NCBI GenBank assembly: GCA_030272585.1
Contig: BSYQ01000006.1
Span: 2,629,001-2,693,000 of the forward strand
Reading direction: 5' to 3'
Length of the DNA: 64,000 nt
Source: Bryopsis sp. KO-2023
Lineage: Eukaryota; Chlorophyta; Ulvophyceae; Bryopsidales; Bryopsidaceae
Part shown: positions 12,692 to 24,160 of the stretch, one piece after another
Layout: each line of letters begins with the position of its first letter
Position numbering within the stretch: position 1 is the stretch's first letter
Position numbers and translations under genes: made by a program
Notes under the pieces: model-generated
What the model was told of the DNA's origin: nothing
Databases searched by the model: none
The model's input: the letters and a program-made list of their open reading frames with translations, nothing else

Positions 12692-14160
12692 TCATACTGA
12701 TTCCGTGTCGTTTGAGCCCACAGGAGATTTGTTCACGATTCCTGAGGCCGCAAACCCCTGAGAAACGCTGTTGCTCTGGATGGAAATCGGTGCTGGAGGT
12801 ATCAGGATTGCCTCTGGTGTCATTTCTGTCAGATTCGACGCCAAGGCGGTGTCCGCATCAATCTTCCCTGGAAAAAAAAATCGGGAAAACTTATCAAGAT
12901 CGGGACTTTTACGTGCCAGTGAAGGGCATCCGAGTATTATATCTGGAGCCGCTGAACTTAAATCCAATGCTGAAAATGAAACTCATCTTTTCAAAAAAAC
13001 AAAAAGATTCAAAATCACTGATAATCTGGCTCCCACCAAAAACAAAAATGAAAAAAACCTATTTCAGGCCTCTCCACACAACGTTCTGCAGATTTTTGAT
13101 TTTTCAAATATTTTGACCCGACGATACCTTGCATGGTGCTGAAGACGACGGTCCACAGAAACGAGATTCCAGCGACGGCTGGCACTCTCAGATGCCTGGG
13201 GACGAACATGAAATTGGCCAGCTGCAAAGGAATCCAGATTTTCCAGAGAGTGGTGAGACTGTCGAATGCTTCCGCCTTGTATCGCTCAACTGCGTAGGAC
13301 ATCGGCTTGCCCTCAATTGCAGATTTCATGGCAAAGAATGTGGGGAAATACATGAATGGATGGCTGCGAGGTAAACCAACCAGCAAGTGAGTGAACAAGA
13401 CAACATCAAAAGCACCAGAAATTGAATCATCTTCAAAATTCAACGCAGTTCGACTTGTATATTTGGGACAAATCAGAGAGGGATGGTGCTCTTCTCAAGA
13501 ACATGTATCAACGTGAAATCAGCATCGAACGAACAACAGACTTTTCTGAGGTTTCAAGTTTTTTACGTGTTAGGAAAGCAAAAACGACAGCCAGCGCCAG
13601 AAAAGCAATTCAACATAGGATATAGAACTTGAAACAAGGAAAAACAAGGGTTGAAAACTGTAGGAATTGCAGGCCAGCTAGATTTTTGCAAAGGTCAAAT
13701 AACACACATTCGCATGGATGCTTGAGATTCTCTTGGCATCCCACATCGTCCCAGAAAGGTTACTCATCATGAGAGTGGCGAAACAAAAAACCAAAGCAGC
13801 ATTCACTTACTGGACAAATTGATCCATAGCAGTCTTCACAGGGGCAACCCCTCGATGTCCCACCAGCCTGGTGATGGGTGCACACCACTGAGCGAACTTC
13901 ACGTTCAGGAGGAAGTACTGGAATCCTCCCAGATAGGAGAACCCAAACACGGTCCACACGAGGTTTCGCTTCCAGTCGATTTCATCCCTTCTTTCCAGAA
14001 CTTTTTGAGCGAATATGTCCGCAACCGTGGTCTTGACCCCCGAAGTGATGACTCCCGTGATCACGGGATGCGCCTTCGCCGAAGCGTTGTACCAAGAACA
14101 GAAATTGACGACCGGGGAGACGAGAGTTCGCCCAGCTCTAACGATGCTAGACCCGGCCAT
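12692..14160 (-). CDS. Mpv17/PMP22 family membrane protein
   Basis: Three exons on the minus strand, 14160-13811, 13363-13128 and 12867-12692, give 253 residues. Family landmarks in order: WYNASAKAHPVITGVITSGVK near the start, then DIFAQKVLE, then a glycine-rich helix GFSYLGGFQYFLLN, the KTAMDQFVHHPFMYF block spanning intron 1, and the closing motif IWIPLQLANFMFVPRHLRVPA followed by FLWTVVFST. Members are four-helix proteins of the mitochondrial inner membrane or peroxisome thought to form small-solute channels. The N-terminus has arginines and serines with no acid in the first 11 residues, compatible with mitochondrial targeting. The last exon adds about 55 residues of poorly conserved tail. 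Confidence 0.9.
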
Positions 14161-14792
14161 TTCCGTCCAAAGCAGAGGCTACAGAATAAAAAATGAGATC
14201 GGATCAACCGTCGCGGCCGACAGGAATTCCACACTATTCCAACGCCCTTTCCGCGCAACGTGTTCGAAAATTTCCTTTCCCGTTCGAGACACCAGGGACT
14301 CGGCACTCACGAAAGGACAACCTTCACCAAGTGCAGGAAATTAAGCAATGCTGCGAAACGGCATGCACAACGACGCACCACTCACCGCTCGATACAGGTA
14401 GGTTACTGTTCGCCGCGACACTGGCAAGGCGGTAAGAAAGACGAAACGAGACGTGAAGCGAGAAAAGCGCGATACTTCTTGTTGTGGGTGGGTTGGAGGA
14501 TTCTTGAAGCACGTGTCCTAAGATATTAGGTGAGCGAATATTCAATATGTACGACAGATGTACGACACTTTCTTTTTCTGTCAGCTCTCCAAATTTGCCA
14601 CCCCGTTTGTTGCTTTGACCTTCAACGTTGGTGGGCAGGCGTTGCGTCGTCGACTTAGCCGAATTTCCTTTTGTCGCGGTTTGTTCTGTTTTGGGATCTC
14701 GTTACGATTGGGTTGCAACCATCGGCGCGTTCTGGACGACGGGCCTCATCAGAAGCCGTTCAACTGTGTAAACAAGTCAGCGCGCTTGAACG
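14161..14792. promoter_or_regulatory. Divergent 5' region, Mpv17-like / coiled-coil gene
   Basis: This 632-base gap between two diverging start codons is notably free of the long homopolymers seen in introns. It presumably contains both promoters and 5' UTRs. No core element was recognised. Confidence 0.35.
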
Positions 14793-15955
14793 ATGGGTGA
14801 GGCAGGGATCCAAGGCAAATATGAAAGCGCCGCAGGTGGAGTCCCTGTAGCGGAATACGACGTCGTGAGGAAACGGATTGAGGAGCTAGGGGCTCGGATA
14901 AAACACAGTAGACAGGACGTCGACGTGGTTAAGCGGTTGGGTTCGATTCAGCAGCAGTGTTGGACGTTGGAGGCGCTCACCGCGGACGCGCGAGATAAAT
15001 ACGAAAACGACGTGAAACGCTGGCTGGCCACCAGGAGGACTGTCGGAGAAGATGTTGTCCGCATGCGCGGATTGATCGACCGCGAACGGACCAACGCGCA
15101 AAATTTGGAACGAAAGAAATGTGGCCTTTTGGAAAGGAAAGGTGAGCTCCTGAAGAAGCTGGAGAGATTGGACGAATTGAAGGGTAGGGTGAATGAGATG
15201 GACGCTAGCAGAGTTGAAGCGAGCGAGGCCATTTCCAACAAGAAACGCAGGCTGGAGCAGTTGGACTCCACTCGAAGGGATCTGAAACGGGAGGTTTCGG
15301 AGAAGAGCGCATTGGCCGACAAACTGCGACGTCGCTACCGACTGCGCAGTTATGAGGTCGATAACATCGAAGAGCGTCTCGCAGAATTGGTGCAGGAAAA
15401 CTTGAGAAGGAGGGTGGACGTTGGGAAGGCCGAGGAAAAACTGTGGACTGGGCGGACGAAGTGGGAACAGCGAGTCGATGGCATGGAGCGATTGGAGCGA
15501 GCAGATCAAGGTGAGGCTCACCTGCACAAACAGTGGTTTGAAATCTGGCGACTGGACAGTCGTTTTTTGCCAGGAACTAATCAGCACATCATTTTCCCAT
15601 GCTGGGAGAATTGGACAGGATTCATCGGCTCAATTTCACTCAATCATATGTAATTGCTCAAAAGGGGTGGCCTCCAGGATGGACACGAGCCAAACGAACG
15701 AAACCAAGCATCAGCAGTGCAAGGATGGCTACCATCATGTTCGTTTCGATGCGAATTTATTGAAGCAGAACGGAGGAGGCTTTGGGGCGTTCGGTGAGGG
15801 ATCGTACGAAAGAAGCACTCTAGCAACAGACTGGAGCGAAAGCGTCGAGGGGGAATCTTCGCCACCTACCAACACCACCCTGGGTGTCATGAAGACCACC
15901 TCCATTGATTCTCGACTTTTGAGACTCCAGGATGATGATGAATTGAGCATCATTG
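14793..15955 (+). CDS. Unknown long coiled-coil protein (3' end unresolved)
   Basis: Exon 1 (14793-15510) encodes about 240 residues, almost entirely heptad-like and rich in Arg, Glu, Lys and Leu from about residue 20, typical of a two-stranded coiled coil. Exon 2 (15665-15955) joins in frame across an intron ending CTCAAAAG and gives a polar segment with FDANLLKQNGGGFGAFGEG and DDDELSII. After that the model is uncertain: without splicing the frame stops at 16083. An acceptor at 16032 would instead continue ELGVVGFKSTREF into a frame that stops at 16325. The family is not recognised; kinetochore, centrosome and SMC-like proteins share this look. There is no ATPase head. The strong codon sense of exon 1 supports a real gene. 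Confidence 0.65.
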
Positions 15956-16083
15956 GTGGGTTTGGCTACAATTTAAAAACTATAGTCGGCTTTATAAGCA
16001 GGTTTTGCCAGGTTAAAGAACACAGCTGGCAGAGTTGGGTGTGGTGGGGTTCAAAAGCACTCGTGAATTCTCTGCAACAATGA

Positions 16084-17845
16084 CAGGGGCACTCCACAAT
16101 TTTTTTAATTTCTCATGGCGTTTCAGTTTTGTTCAGCAATCGGTCGTTGACTCCTCTTCTGTTCGTCGACAGGTGGGGGATGAGGAAGCCATTTGTTTTT
16201 TTGGGGTGCCTTTCGTGAGATTAGGCCACTATGGCAGAGTAACAGTGACTTGGGGTGGATTTCCTGTACTCCTGACTTCCCCCCATCCCCCTTCATTTCG
16301 AGCAGATCATGAAATTGAGTTGTAGAGTATTACGGAGCGCCTGCAAAATTCATGTGTAAACAGAAAATGAGAACTGTTGTCAATCACCATTGCTTCTGTG
16401 GAAACCAAATACCATTAGGGGCTTGACAAGTGCTCAAGCTGGTCCATCAACTTATCAACCTGCCGTTGCTTTCTTGAATCTGCTGTGCTGCTTGTTTCAG
16501 CGTTCTTTGTTCACTGCTGTGATGACAGATAGTGAAAGCCACCTGTTTAAAGCCAAATCGAAAATGCTTGTACGAAATCAGGAAAACCGGCATAGTTGGT
16601 TCGTCTGAACCAACAAAAGTACAAGCCAACAATTCAATGAGATTGCCGAAAAGATGTTTTTGACGAAGGAACCACAGTTGAGACATTCCTGGAGATTTCT
16701 CGGAATCATTAAGGAAAAGGGGAAAGAGGGGAGTCATGCAAAACAGGTGACGATAACAGCAGAAAAACATGCAGGGGGGAAAACACAAAGGAGTTGAGGG
16801 AGAAATGTATCGTTCAGGCAGTGCTGCATCCAAGTTCTTCTCGAGCTTGGGGGTGGCTCGGCAGATTGCATCTCTACTGATCAAGGGATGAAGTGGTTTG
16901 TGATGGAAAGAATTACATTCAGGAGATTTTTAGAGGGGATCTGGTCTGGACCGCCAAGGATGCAGCAACCTTTGGTGGCTTTACTGATGAGGATTGTCAG
17001 CACACAAGTTGTGTTGAATGGTTTTGGGGGATGGTAGAATGGGGTTGACAGGCGGAGGGGGTTGTGAAGACCTGGACCTGATGGATAGTTTATCCATATG
17101 CCAGTCATTCCCACCCAAGGTTTAAAGAAATGCTGAATTGGTTTGAAATACAGTTTTTGAATCGAGTTTTGGTCTGTGCGGAATGTTGCATATCTCGCGT
17201 GCAAAGGCGCTGGGTTGAGTTTTTTTCAGGCATTTCGTTTCTTCCCACAGTTGGCGGCAACATCAAAGTACAAAGAGATTCTAAACAAAGACGTGTGAAA
17301 AATGAGCCACCATCAAGGATATCCTTCTTGCACCATTCCTCCACCCTTCCAAAATTTATGAAAGAAAAAATCTCAACCAAAAATAGTAAAATATTACAAG
17401 CCATGCCAGGCCAGTACCTGTAGCATCGGGGGAATACAAAGAAAACCCCTTAGCCAGCAAGGTGGGGTGTGCGGGGACCCCGGCTGGATAGAAGCACCCT
17501 TTCGCCGAGTACTAGTCGGCGTCCTACGATCACTGTAAAACGGCAAGCGAGAAAAAAACGCACAGGAAAACGCACCCAGACAATTTTGGGCCATAATCAC
17601 CAGCATCATCAGTGATTTTCTCATTCTCCCTTTTTGAGGGGAACCTGCTCGCGTTCCGTGCTGGACTGGGAAAAGTGGTGAAAACCGCGAGGTTCCCTAC
17701 GGCATTATTATCGCTCACCGTCGGTTGGTTTGCGGTTGCGCAACAAACTCTGTCGTGTAAATACAAAACAGACCGTCGTCCCCACTGCATCCCCCCTGGT
17801 GGACGTTTTTGTTTTTTTAATAGAGGAGGGACGTGAAAAGAAAGC
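16084..17845. other. Gene-free region or unresolved 3' exon plus 5' flank
   Basis: The first 240 bases may be the last exon or 3' UTR of the coiled-coil gene. From 17400 to 17845 the sequence is richer in GC and simple repeats are scarce, as expected for the promoter of the following gene. No RNA gene was recognised. Confidence 0.5.
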
Positions 17846-20800
17846 ATGGCTGATGCCATTGGAATATCCGGCATTCACAACGTATCGGGAAGATGCGACC
17901 TTTGCGGTCGCGGCGTGGATGCTGTAACCGAGGAGTTGAACGCGTTGGACTGTACATATCAGGACTGCCCGCCCCTGGTGTACCACCAAGATTGTTTGGA
18001 AAAATACCTGAAGAGCATCAGACTTGAAAAGTGAGTCGATAGCTTGAGATGCGCCATAAGAAAAAGTTACAGAAAAAAACACACACACACGCATACACTG
18101 GGCGAAACGGAAACCTATCGAAGCATGTAGAGAATTTTCAGAGTAGGTTTGTTTTCTAAAGGCGCCACACATGTGGGTTTCCGCATGACTGGGGTCCCGG
18201 TTTTTTCCCCTGAACAGAACAAAAGGGACGGGAAATTTACTTTTGTAATTGTTCCGCTGCGTCGAGAGCTTTGCTTCTCAGAAACATTGCGTGTGTTTTT
18301 TGGTGTTCCTCTCGGTTTCAGCTGGAAGCTGAGGAGAACCCGGAAAAAAAATACAGCTCCAGAATGTAACCCTGTCCCCGACAGAAATGGGGGTTCCAGA
18401 AACTTCCCAGCGCTTGAACGCGCGTGCGAGAGCGCTGTTCGAATCACAGTTTTTCACCCAGTTTTCTTGTTTTCTTATTCCTTTTGCCCTCTGCATCGGT
18501 CGTGTCGACAACCAAGAGGAGACTGAAACAGAAAACCATTAAAAATTTTGTTTTCGGAAAAAGATGTCTTTCGAAGCACCCTCCCAACTGCTGTGGAAGT
18601 CGGTTTCACCAGACTGAAATACAACTTTTTTTTTTCAGTCTTGGTTTCATATGGACCTGGTTTTCAACTGCTTTTCCCTTTCTTGCTCTCTCTCTTTTTT
18701 CTGGGTAGGAATCGGAAGACTGGTTTTAAATGTCCAAGGGGCTCCGGGAAAGGCACTTCTTTTAAGGAAGCTTGCCCTGGAAAGGTGTGGGGGGTTGGTT
18801 TGTTCATTTTTGCTGTCTGACTTTTTCATTGTCTGACTTGTTTGTGGGTTGTTTTATTCATGTCTTGTGAGGCCCGCTGTGTCTGTTTTCTTTTTATTTA
18901 TTTGTTTATTTTATTTTATTTATTATCATTTTTTTTTTTTTGGGGGGGGGGGGAGTGATGAAAATTGAGTGCATCTACGAGGCCAGAAATTCTTGCAGAA
19001 AAGAAAAAAGTTAGCACCACGATGCCATGTTTCTATATCTTTGAAAATGGTGAGGGTTTTTTTGGGGAGATGTGTGGATGATTTTTCTTGATATTTCTGT
19101 GTTTTTTTTGTTTTTTTTTTTCTAAATACTCTACCAAGATCGACAAGTCACATCCTATACACCCGAGAAATGATTTCGGCAAAAAGAGAAGAAAGGTAAC
19201 GGTCACATTTTCTTTTTGAAAAAAAGAGAAGATAGAATGACTATATATTTTTATTTTTATTTTATTTTATTTTCGACTATGTATGACAATGGGATTTTCA
19301 AAAGAATTTGTCGAACGCTATTTTTTGGGGGGCCTCTCTTTCCTTTAATCTTTTCTATATTTTATTATTTTATTATTTTTTGGGGGGGGAGAGGCGAAAA
19401 GAGGGAGGGTTAAACAAGAGGAGAACAATATGTGGTTGATTGGTTTTTGTGCCATCAACTTTTGGAAGCAAGCAACACACAGTAAACTATTAAAAAAAAA
19501 AAAAACGCATTAAAGCAGCAGAAAGCGTATGATGGATGTCCGTTCTTACACATGCAATGTTATATATTTTTCTGAACGATATAATTGCTGTGCAGGCAAA
19601 ACCACCTCCGGATCCTCTTCCACGACAAAAACCTGTGCCCAAAAAGGAGAAAGAAAAAGGCAAAGACAAGGATAAAGAATCAAAGGCCGATAAAAGCAAA
19701 GACAAAGCAAAGCCGAAATCTGGTGTCGTTATCAAAGCATTGTGAGTGGTCTTTTTATTATTATTTATTACTTATTTATTATTATATATATATATATATT
19801 TTTATGAATGAGAAACGGACGAAGAGATGGTGTTTAGGAGTGCCTAAGAATAACCGTTTGCCTAAGAACCGTTTCTGGATGGATGGTTTCCCATGTTTTT
19901 GTATTTGATTTGAAATTGTTTTACACAAGGCCAGAAGGCCGAGTGTAGCCCGTTCACATGTATATATATTTATGTATATATATGTTCTTACTTTTCTTTG
20001 TCTGTTTATTTTTTGAAATATATGTACAATCATCAGATTCTGTATCTTTCGGCTTTTCAGGTTTTTTTTTTTTAATGGAAAAGCATTTCTTGTGGAATCG
20101 GGATGGGGGGGTGTCTTGTCTATGGAAGCCACTCACACCACTTTTTTTTTCTCCTTTTTTTTTCCTCCTTTTTTTTTCCCCGCTGCTTGAATCATAATTC
20201 GCTGCAATTTTCCTTGACACCGTTTTTGTGTTCGTTTCCCCCCTTTTTTTTCCAGGAATGTTTCTAATGTGAGTTTGGTAAAAAACGTGAAGCCGACCGT
20301 GGGCAGGTCGGTGAGCTTGTCTGGCGATATGTTGAAAGTGCAGTCGGAGTCTCGAAAATCAATGTCGTCCACAAGCAGTGCATATTCTTCGACTGCCAGT
20401 GCAAGCGGTCTCGAAAATCCAGATGGGATGCGCACCGGATCCATGCCACTGTTCAGTGCATGGAGCAAGCCCATGTCGACCGCTGCCCAATCTCAAGTAA
20501 GAGGAAAGGGAACCCTTTTAGAAAAAGTAAGTTGGAATTCTCTCTTTTTTTCTTTTCTTTTTTCTTTCTTTTGAGACAAAGGATGCTTTTTTCGATATAC
20601 ACAGAAGGTTGCGTTCGATTCGAATTTGCACCAAGGCCGGTTTTTCTTTTCAAATTCTGGGCTGGATCTAGGCTGAGATGCTGGAGTTGGTTGGTCATTC
20701 ACTATGCAGACAGCCAAAGCATGTGCTGGAAAAATCATATGTTTGATTTGATGGCTCGTTTTGTTATGCTTGTTTCGCCCCCCTTCCTTCCCCCCATTTA

Positions 20801-22733
20801 TCTGTCGATCGATTCAAGATGGTCGTTTGTTGAAAAATCCTGCAGGTGCCCGACATGAATTCCATGACCGCGTTTCCTCCCGCCCTGATTGGATCAGCTT
20901 CGGAAGAAACCAAAAATATTTCTCGGACATCTCAGAATTGTTGGGCAAATGCTTCGAGGGTTCAGTCGGGATCCCATGTCCGCAGCATGTCTGTCAACGA
21001 CGCCGCCCTTCAGGGCGGCATGCCCCAATCTCAGAGCCTGCCGAACTCGGGCTCCATGAGCATCGGCAACACTGGGGAGCTGCCAGTAGGAATGGATTAT
21101 GCTGACGGAATGGGAGTGGAGGGCAAACTGACGAAAGCTCAGAAAAAGAACATGAAGAGAGCTGAGAAAAAGAAGAAGAACATGACGGTGGGTTGGGAAA
21201 AAGGGTCGAAAGTAACAGCCTGCTCTGGACGTTATTTTAGCCCATTATTTTTTTGTCCAACTTTTTTTGTTTAATCGATCTCTCAGGCCGAGGGCTTTTA
21301 GGAAAATGCACTGTTTTTCGAAAACTTTCCGAAAAGTATCTCTGTTTTTTTTATTTTTTTGTTTTATCAATCTGTGTAGAGGATTTCATCCGCTTCTGAG
21401 ATAAAGATAGTGCATAATGGATAGAGTGTTTGTGGGGGGTTGTTTTTCCCTCTGATATTGCTTTGAAGTGCTGAATTTGGGCTATCTCCTGTATAATAAC
21501 CAGGAAACCCCCGTGTCCTCCTCCCCCACTTCTTCTTCCACCGCTCCAGCCTCGGCTTCCGCCACTCCGGTGTCGCAAACCCCGGGAACGCAAACTCCCA
21601 TCGAGCTCTCGGAGGATGGCTCCAGCCCGCTGTTCAGCAGCCAGGACAACAGCACCAACAGCGTTCTCTCCGAGCTCTGTGTCGACACGCTCGTGGCATG
21701 GAAAACCATGTATCACATTCAACAGCTGCAGAAGCTGGGATTCGAACCCTGGCAGAGTGCAGCAGCGATTTGCAGGTATGGCGGAAACTTGGAGCATGCC
21801 ATTGCGTGGCTGTTGGATTACAATGGGGAAAATGACGAGGAGCAGCACACCGCACTGGATGTGGTCCCCGAGGTCGACGTGTCGAGCGAGCTGAGTTACC
21901 TCCAAGAAGTTCAAGAGACGTTTTCCCTGCCGGAGTGCGTCTTGGAGCAGGCGGTCGTGGATTGCAATGGAGATTTGGATGCTGCGATCCCGACGGTGTT
22001 GGGTTCGAGGGAAGATCTGGCTGGAGAGCTGAAAGGCACGTCCAGCCGTCCGCTCTCCCCCGATATCCAGGTCGAGGCCTCCCCGTTTGCGGGTGGGTTT
22101 CCTGCTGGCCAACCACCACCTGTGGCGGAAATGAACGGCAATCACATGGAGGGGCTGCCCAATTCTGAAATGTTGGCACCCTCTTTGGACAGCTTGACCA
22201 AATCGATGGAGACTGTTGTCGAAGCGGGCTGGCCCACGTCTTTGTCGGAGCAGTTTATGTTGGGTGGCGTTCTTGGCAGCACGTTGGAGGAATACAAGAG
22301 TGGAAACATGGATTTCACAGCTCTGGCGAGCAAAGGCTTCAGGTCTGGTCTCAGACCGGCACCTTCCCCAGACGCCAATGTGTTGGGACTGCAAGGCATG
22401 CGTACGAATATGAGCCCCACATCACGGTTGGATTTGTTGGGGCCTGGTCAAACGATGTACAGAAACCTGTCGCCTGGCGGAGTTCGCTCGGGTGCTGGCT
22501 TGGGTAATGTCATCACAGATGTCGGGCATTACAACAGGATCTTGTCGAGAGATAATTCGGCTCCGCTTGGAAGCAGCGGTTTCGGTGTCTCGGCTGCTGG
22601 GTTGACCTCGTCCTGGAATTTGGGTGGCGGGGCTCCCTTCAGTTTTTCCAACGCACCCCAATTGGGTGCTGAAAATGGACAGGAGGATCAGCAGGATTGG
22701 CGACACTTTATTGGTAACCTCTTGGAAGGCTGA
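17846..22733 (+). CDS. Zinc-finger and UBA domain protein
   Basis: Seven exons: 17846-18030, 18709-18784, 19139-19195, 19596-19741, 20256-20496, 20846-21187 and 21504-22733, giving 758 residues. The N-terminus is a Cys/His cross-brace-like finger: CDLCGRG, then DCTYQDCP, YHQDCLEKYLKS, FKCPRG and ACPGK, ending IDKSHPIHPRN. A Lys-rich linker follows (KKEKEKGKDKDKESK), then Ser/Met-rich disordered sequence. Two helical UBA/CUE-like units sit in the last exon: QLQKLGFEPWQSAAAICRYGG followed by LEHAIAWLLD, and then YLQEVQETFSLPECVLEQAV. UBA units bind ubiquitin; the finger suggests nucleic-acid binding or ubiquitin-ligase activity. The finger has fewer Cys/His than a full RING as read here. The C-terminal 250 residues are Gly/Ser/Leu-rich and unassigned. 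The combination resembles uncharacterised plant proteins; the family name is not certain. Confidence 0.85.
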
Positions 22734-24160
22734 GTCGACCAGCAGTTTGGGGGCGATTGGCTGAAGCCTGTGTATGTTTTCTGTTGATTTGTATGTGAGA
22801 AAGAGGGGTAAAGAAGGATGATCCTTTTCGCTTGTGAGTATGGGTTTATCGGGGGAATGTGTCGATGTTCGATAAATGTCGCAGCTGTTTGCTGTGTTTT
22901 GATAGGAGGGGAAACCCAATCGGGTTACGATGTTGGAGTTTGTGAAATCGGGCCAGTTTTGGTGGGGACGATTTTTGGCCATGTAATTGCAGGGTTGTAC
23001 AATGTTGCTTCATAAATCCCTCGTGGAAGAGGTGGTGTTATGCAACCGAGGAATAGGGTTTCCACAGGGAGTGCAATGAGCCATCCATCCTTGAACAAGT
23101 TGGGGCCAATTGCACTGAACAAAGAAGTCCACTATCCGAACAATCGATCAGCCGAAACAGCTGGTCCAGCCCAAATTGCTGTACTTTTGAAAATGATGAT
23201 CAGGCATTTTTTAGCTCTGGGGCAGTGGCATCTCCCTCTTAATGAGGAGTGACCTCCTGTCCAAAATTCCAGTGGGAAAACTCCTGCCAAGGTGAAGCTT
23301 AACCTGCAATCAAAGTTTCAAATATTGTTCCACACAATCTGATTACAGTCTGATTATCGGAATAGATTGTTGTGAGGAAGTTAGACGATCGAGAGGAGGG
23401 AAGGGTTAGATCGATGTGAGGAAGTTAGGTTACTGGAATGGATGTGAAACGACTTTTGACAGAAACTGGGGAAGGTATTTATCGGGAAGGGAACTCGGAA
23501 CAAGCTAACAGTGTAAAAGACTCAAACGATCCACAGCTCGTTTCACGCAAGGATTGGGAAAACATGAGTGCAACTGTACAATATTTCAATCGTTAGGGGA
23601 TGGATAATTACGTCATCCACTTCGCAAGCATATTCCCACGTGATTTGGCAGATGTTCCCACCACGAAAACTTGTCAATCTTCCGACGCAGCACCCTCTCT
23701 CCCCCATGGCGCCGTCCAAGATGCAAGGAAATTTGCTTCTCTACACAATTCCCTCCATTCGATCTCTCGACCAGCGACGATGTCCGCCAGTGAGGTCCTC
23801 CAAAAGCTCCTCTACGCGCTGCTCCTTACACACGCACCACCCGCGCAAGCCCCCAACAATCGTGGTAGATTTTTCGTTTTGTGTACCACTACGTCGAGAA
23901 CGAGAGGGGGAGAGCGCGCGCAGTGTTTCTTGACAGGAGCCCATCGTGATTGTCCGAGCCTCAGGGCTGGTGCAGCTGTCATCTCCACAGAGCAACCAGC
24001 CCCGCAGATTTGAAGGAAATCCATGGAGTTATCAATTATATCAAGCTCTTCTACGCCAGCTCACACGTGATTTTTTTCCTCCGTTATGCAGCCTGGCCCA
24101 GGAGCGCGGCGTTAAAATATCTGCTCAGCGCGGCGGAAACCGCTCACCACGGAGGACTCG
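22734..24160. other. Gene-free region
   Basis: This is the 3' flank of the UBA gene and the 5' flank of the armadillo gene. A short direct repeat TGTGAGGAAGTTAG occurs twice between 23370 and 23430. Overlapping frames at 23568-24318 lack family sense; some of that stretch may be 5' UTR or an unrecognised upstream exon. Confidence 0.5.

Noticed and set aside
14886-15587. 233-codon minus-strand open frame
   Set aside because: Shadow of the coiled-coil exon; its Leu/Phe/Gln bias mirrors the Lys/Glu-rich sense strand.
17400-17550. Structured-looking GC-rich stretch as a tRNA or small RNA
   Set aside because: No cloverleaf with T-loop and anticodon could be drawn on either strand.
21351-22394. 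347-codon minus-strand open frame
   Set aside because: It is antisense to the last exon of the zinc-finger/UBA gene, has Arg/His/Gln-rich content typical of a shadow, and shows no domain.
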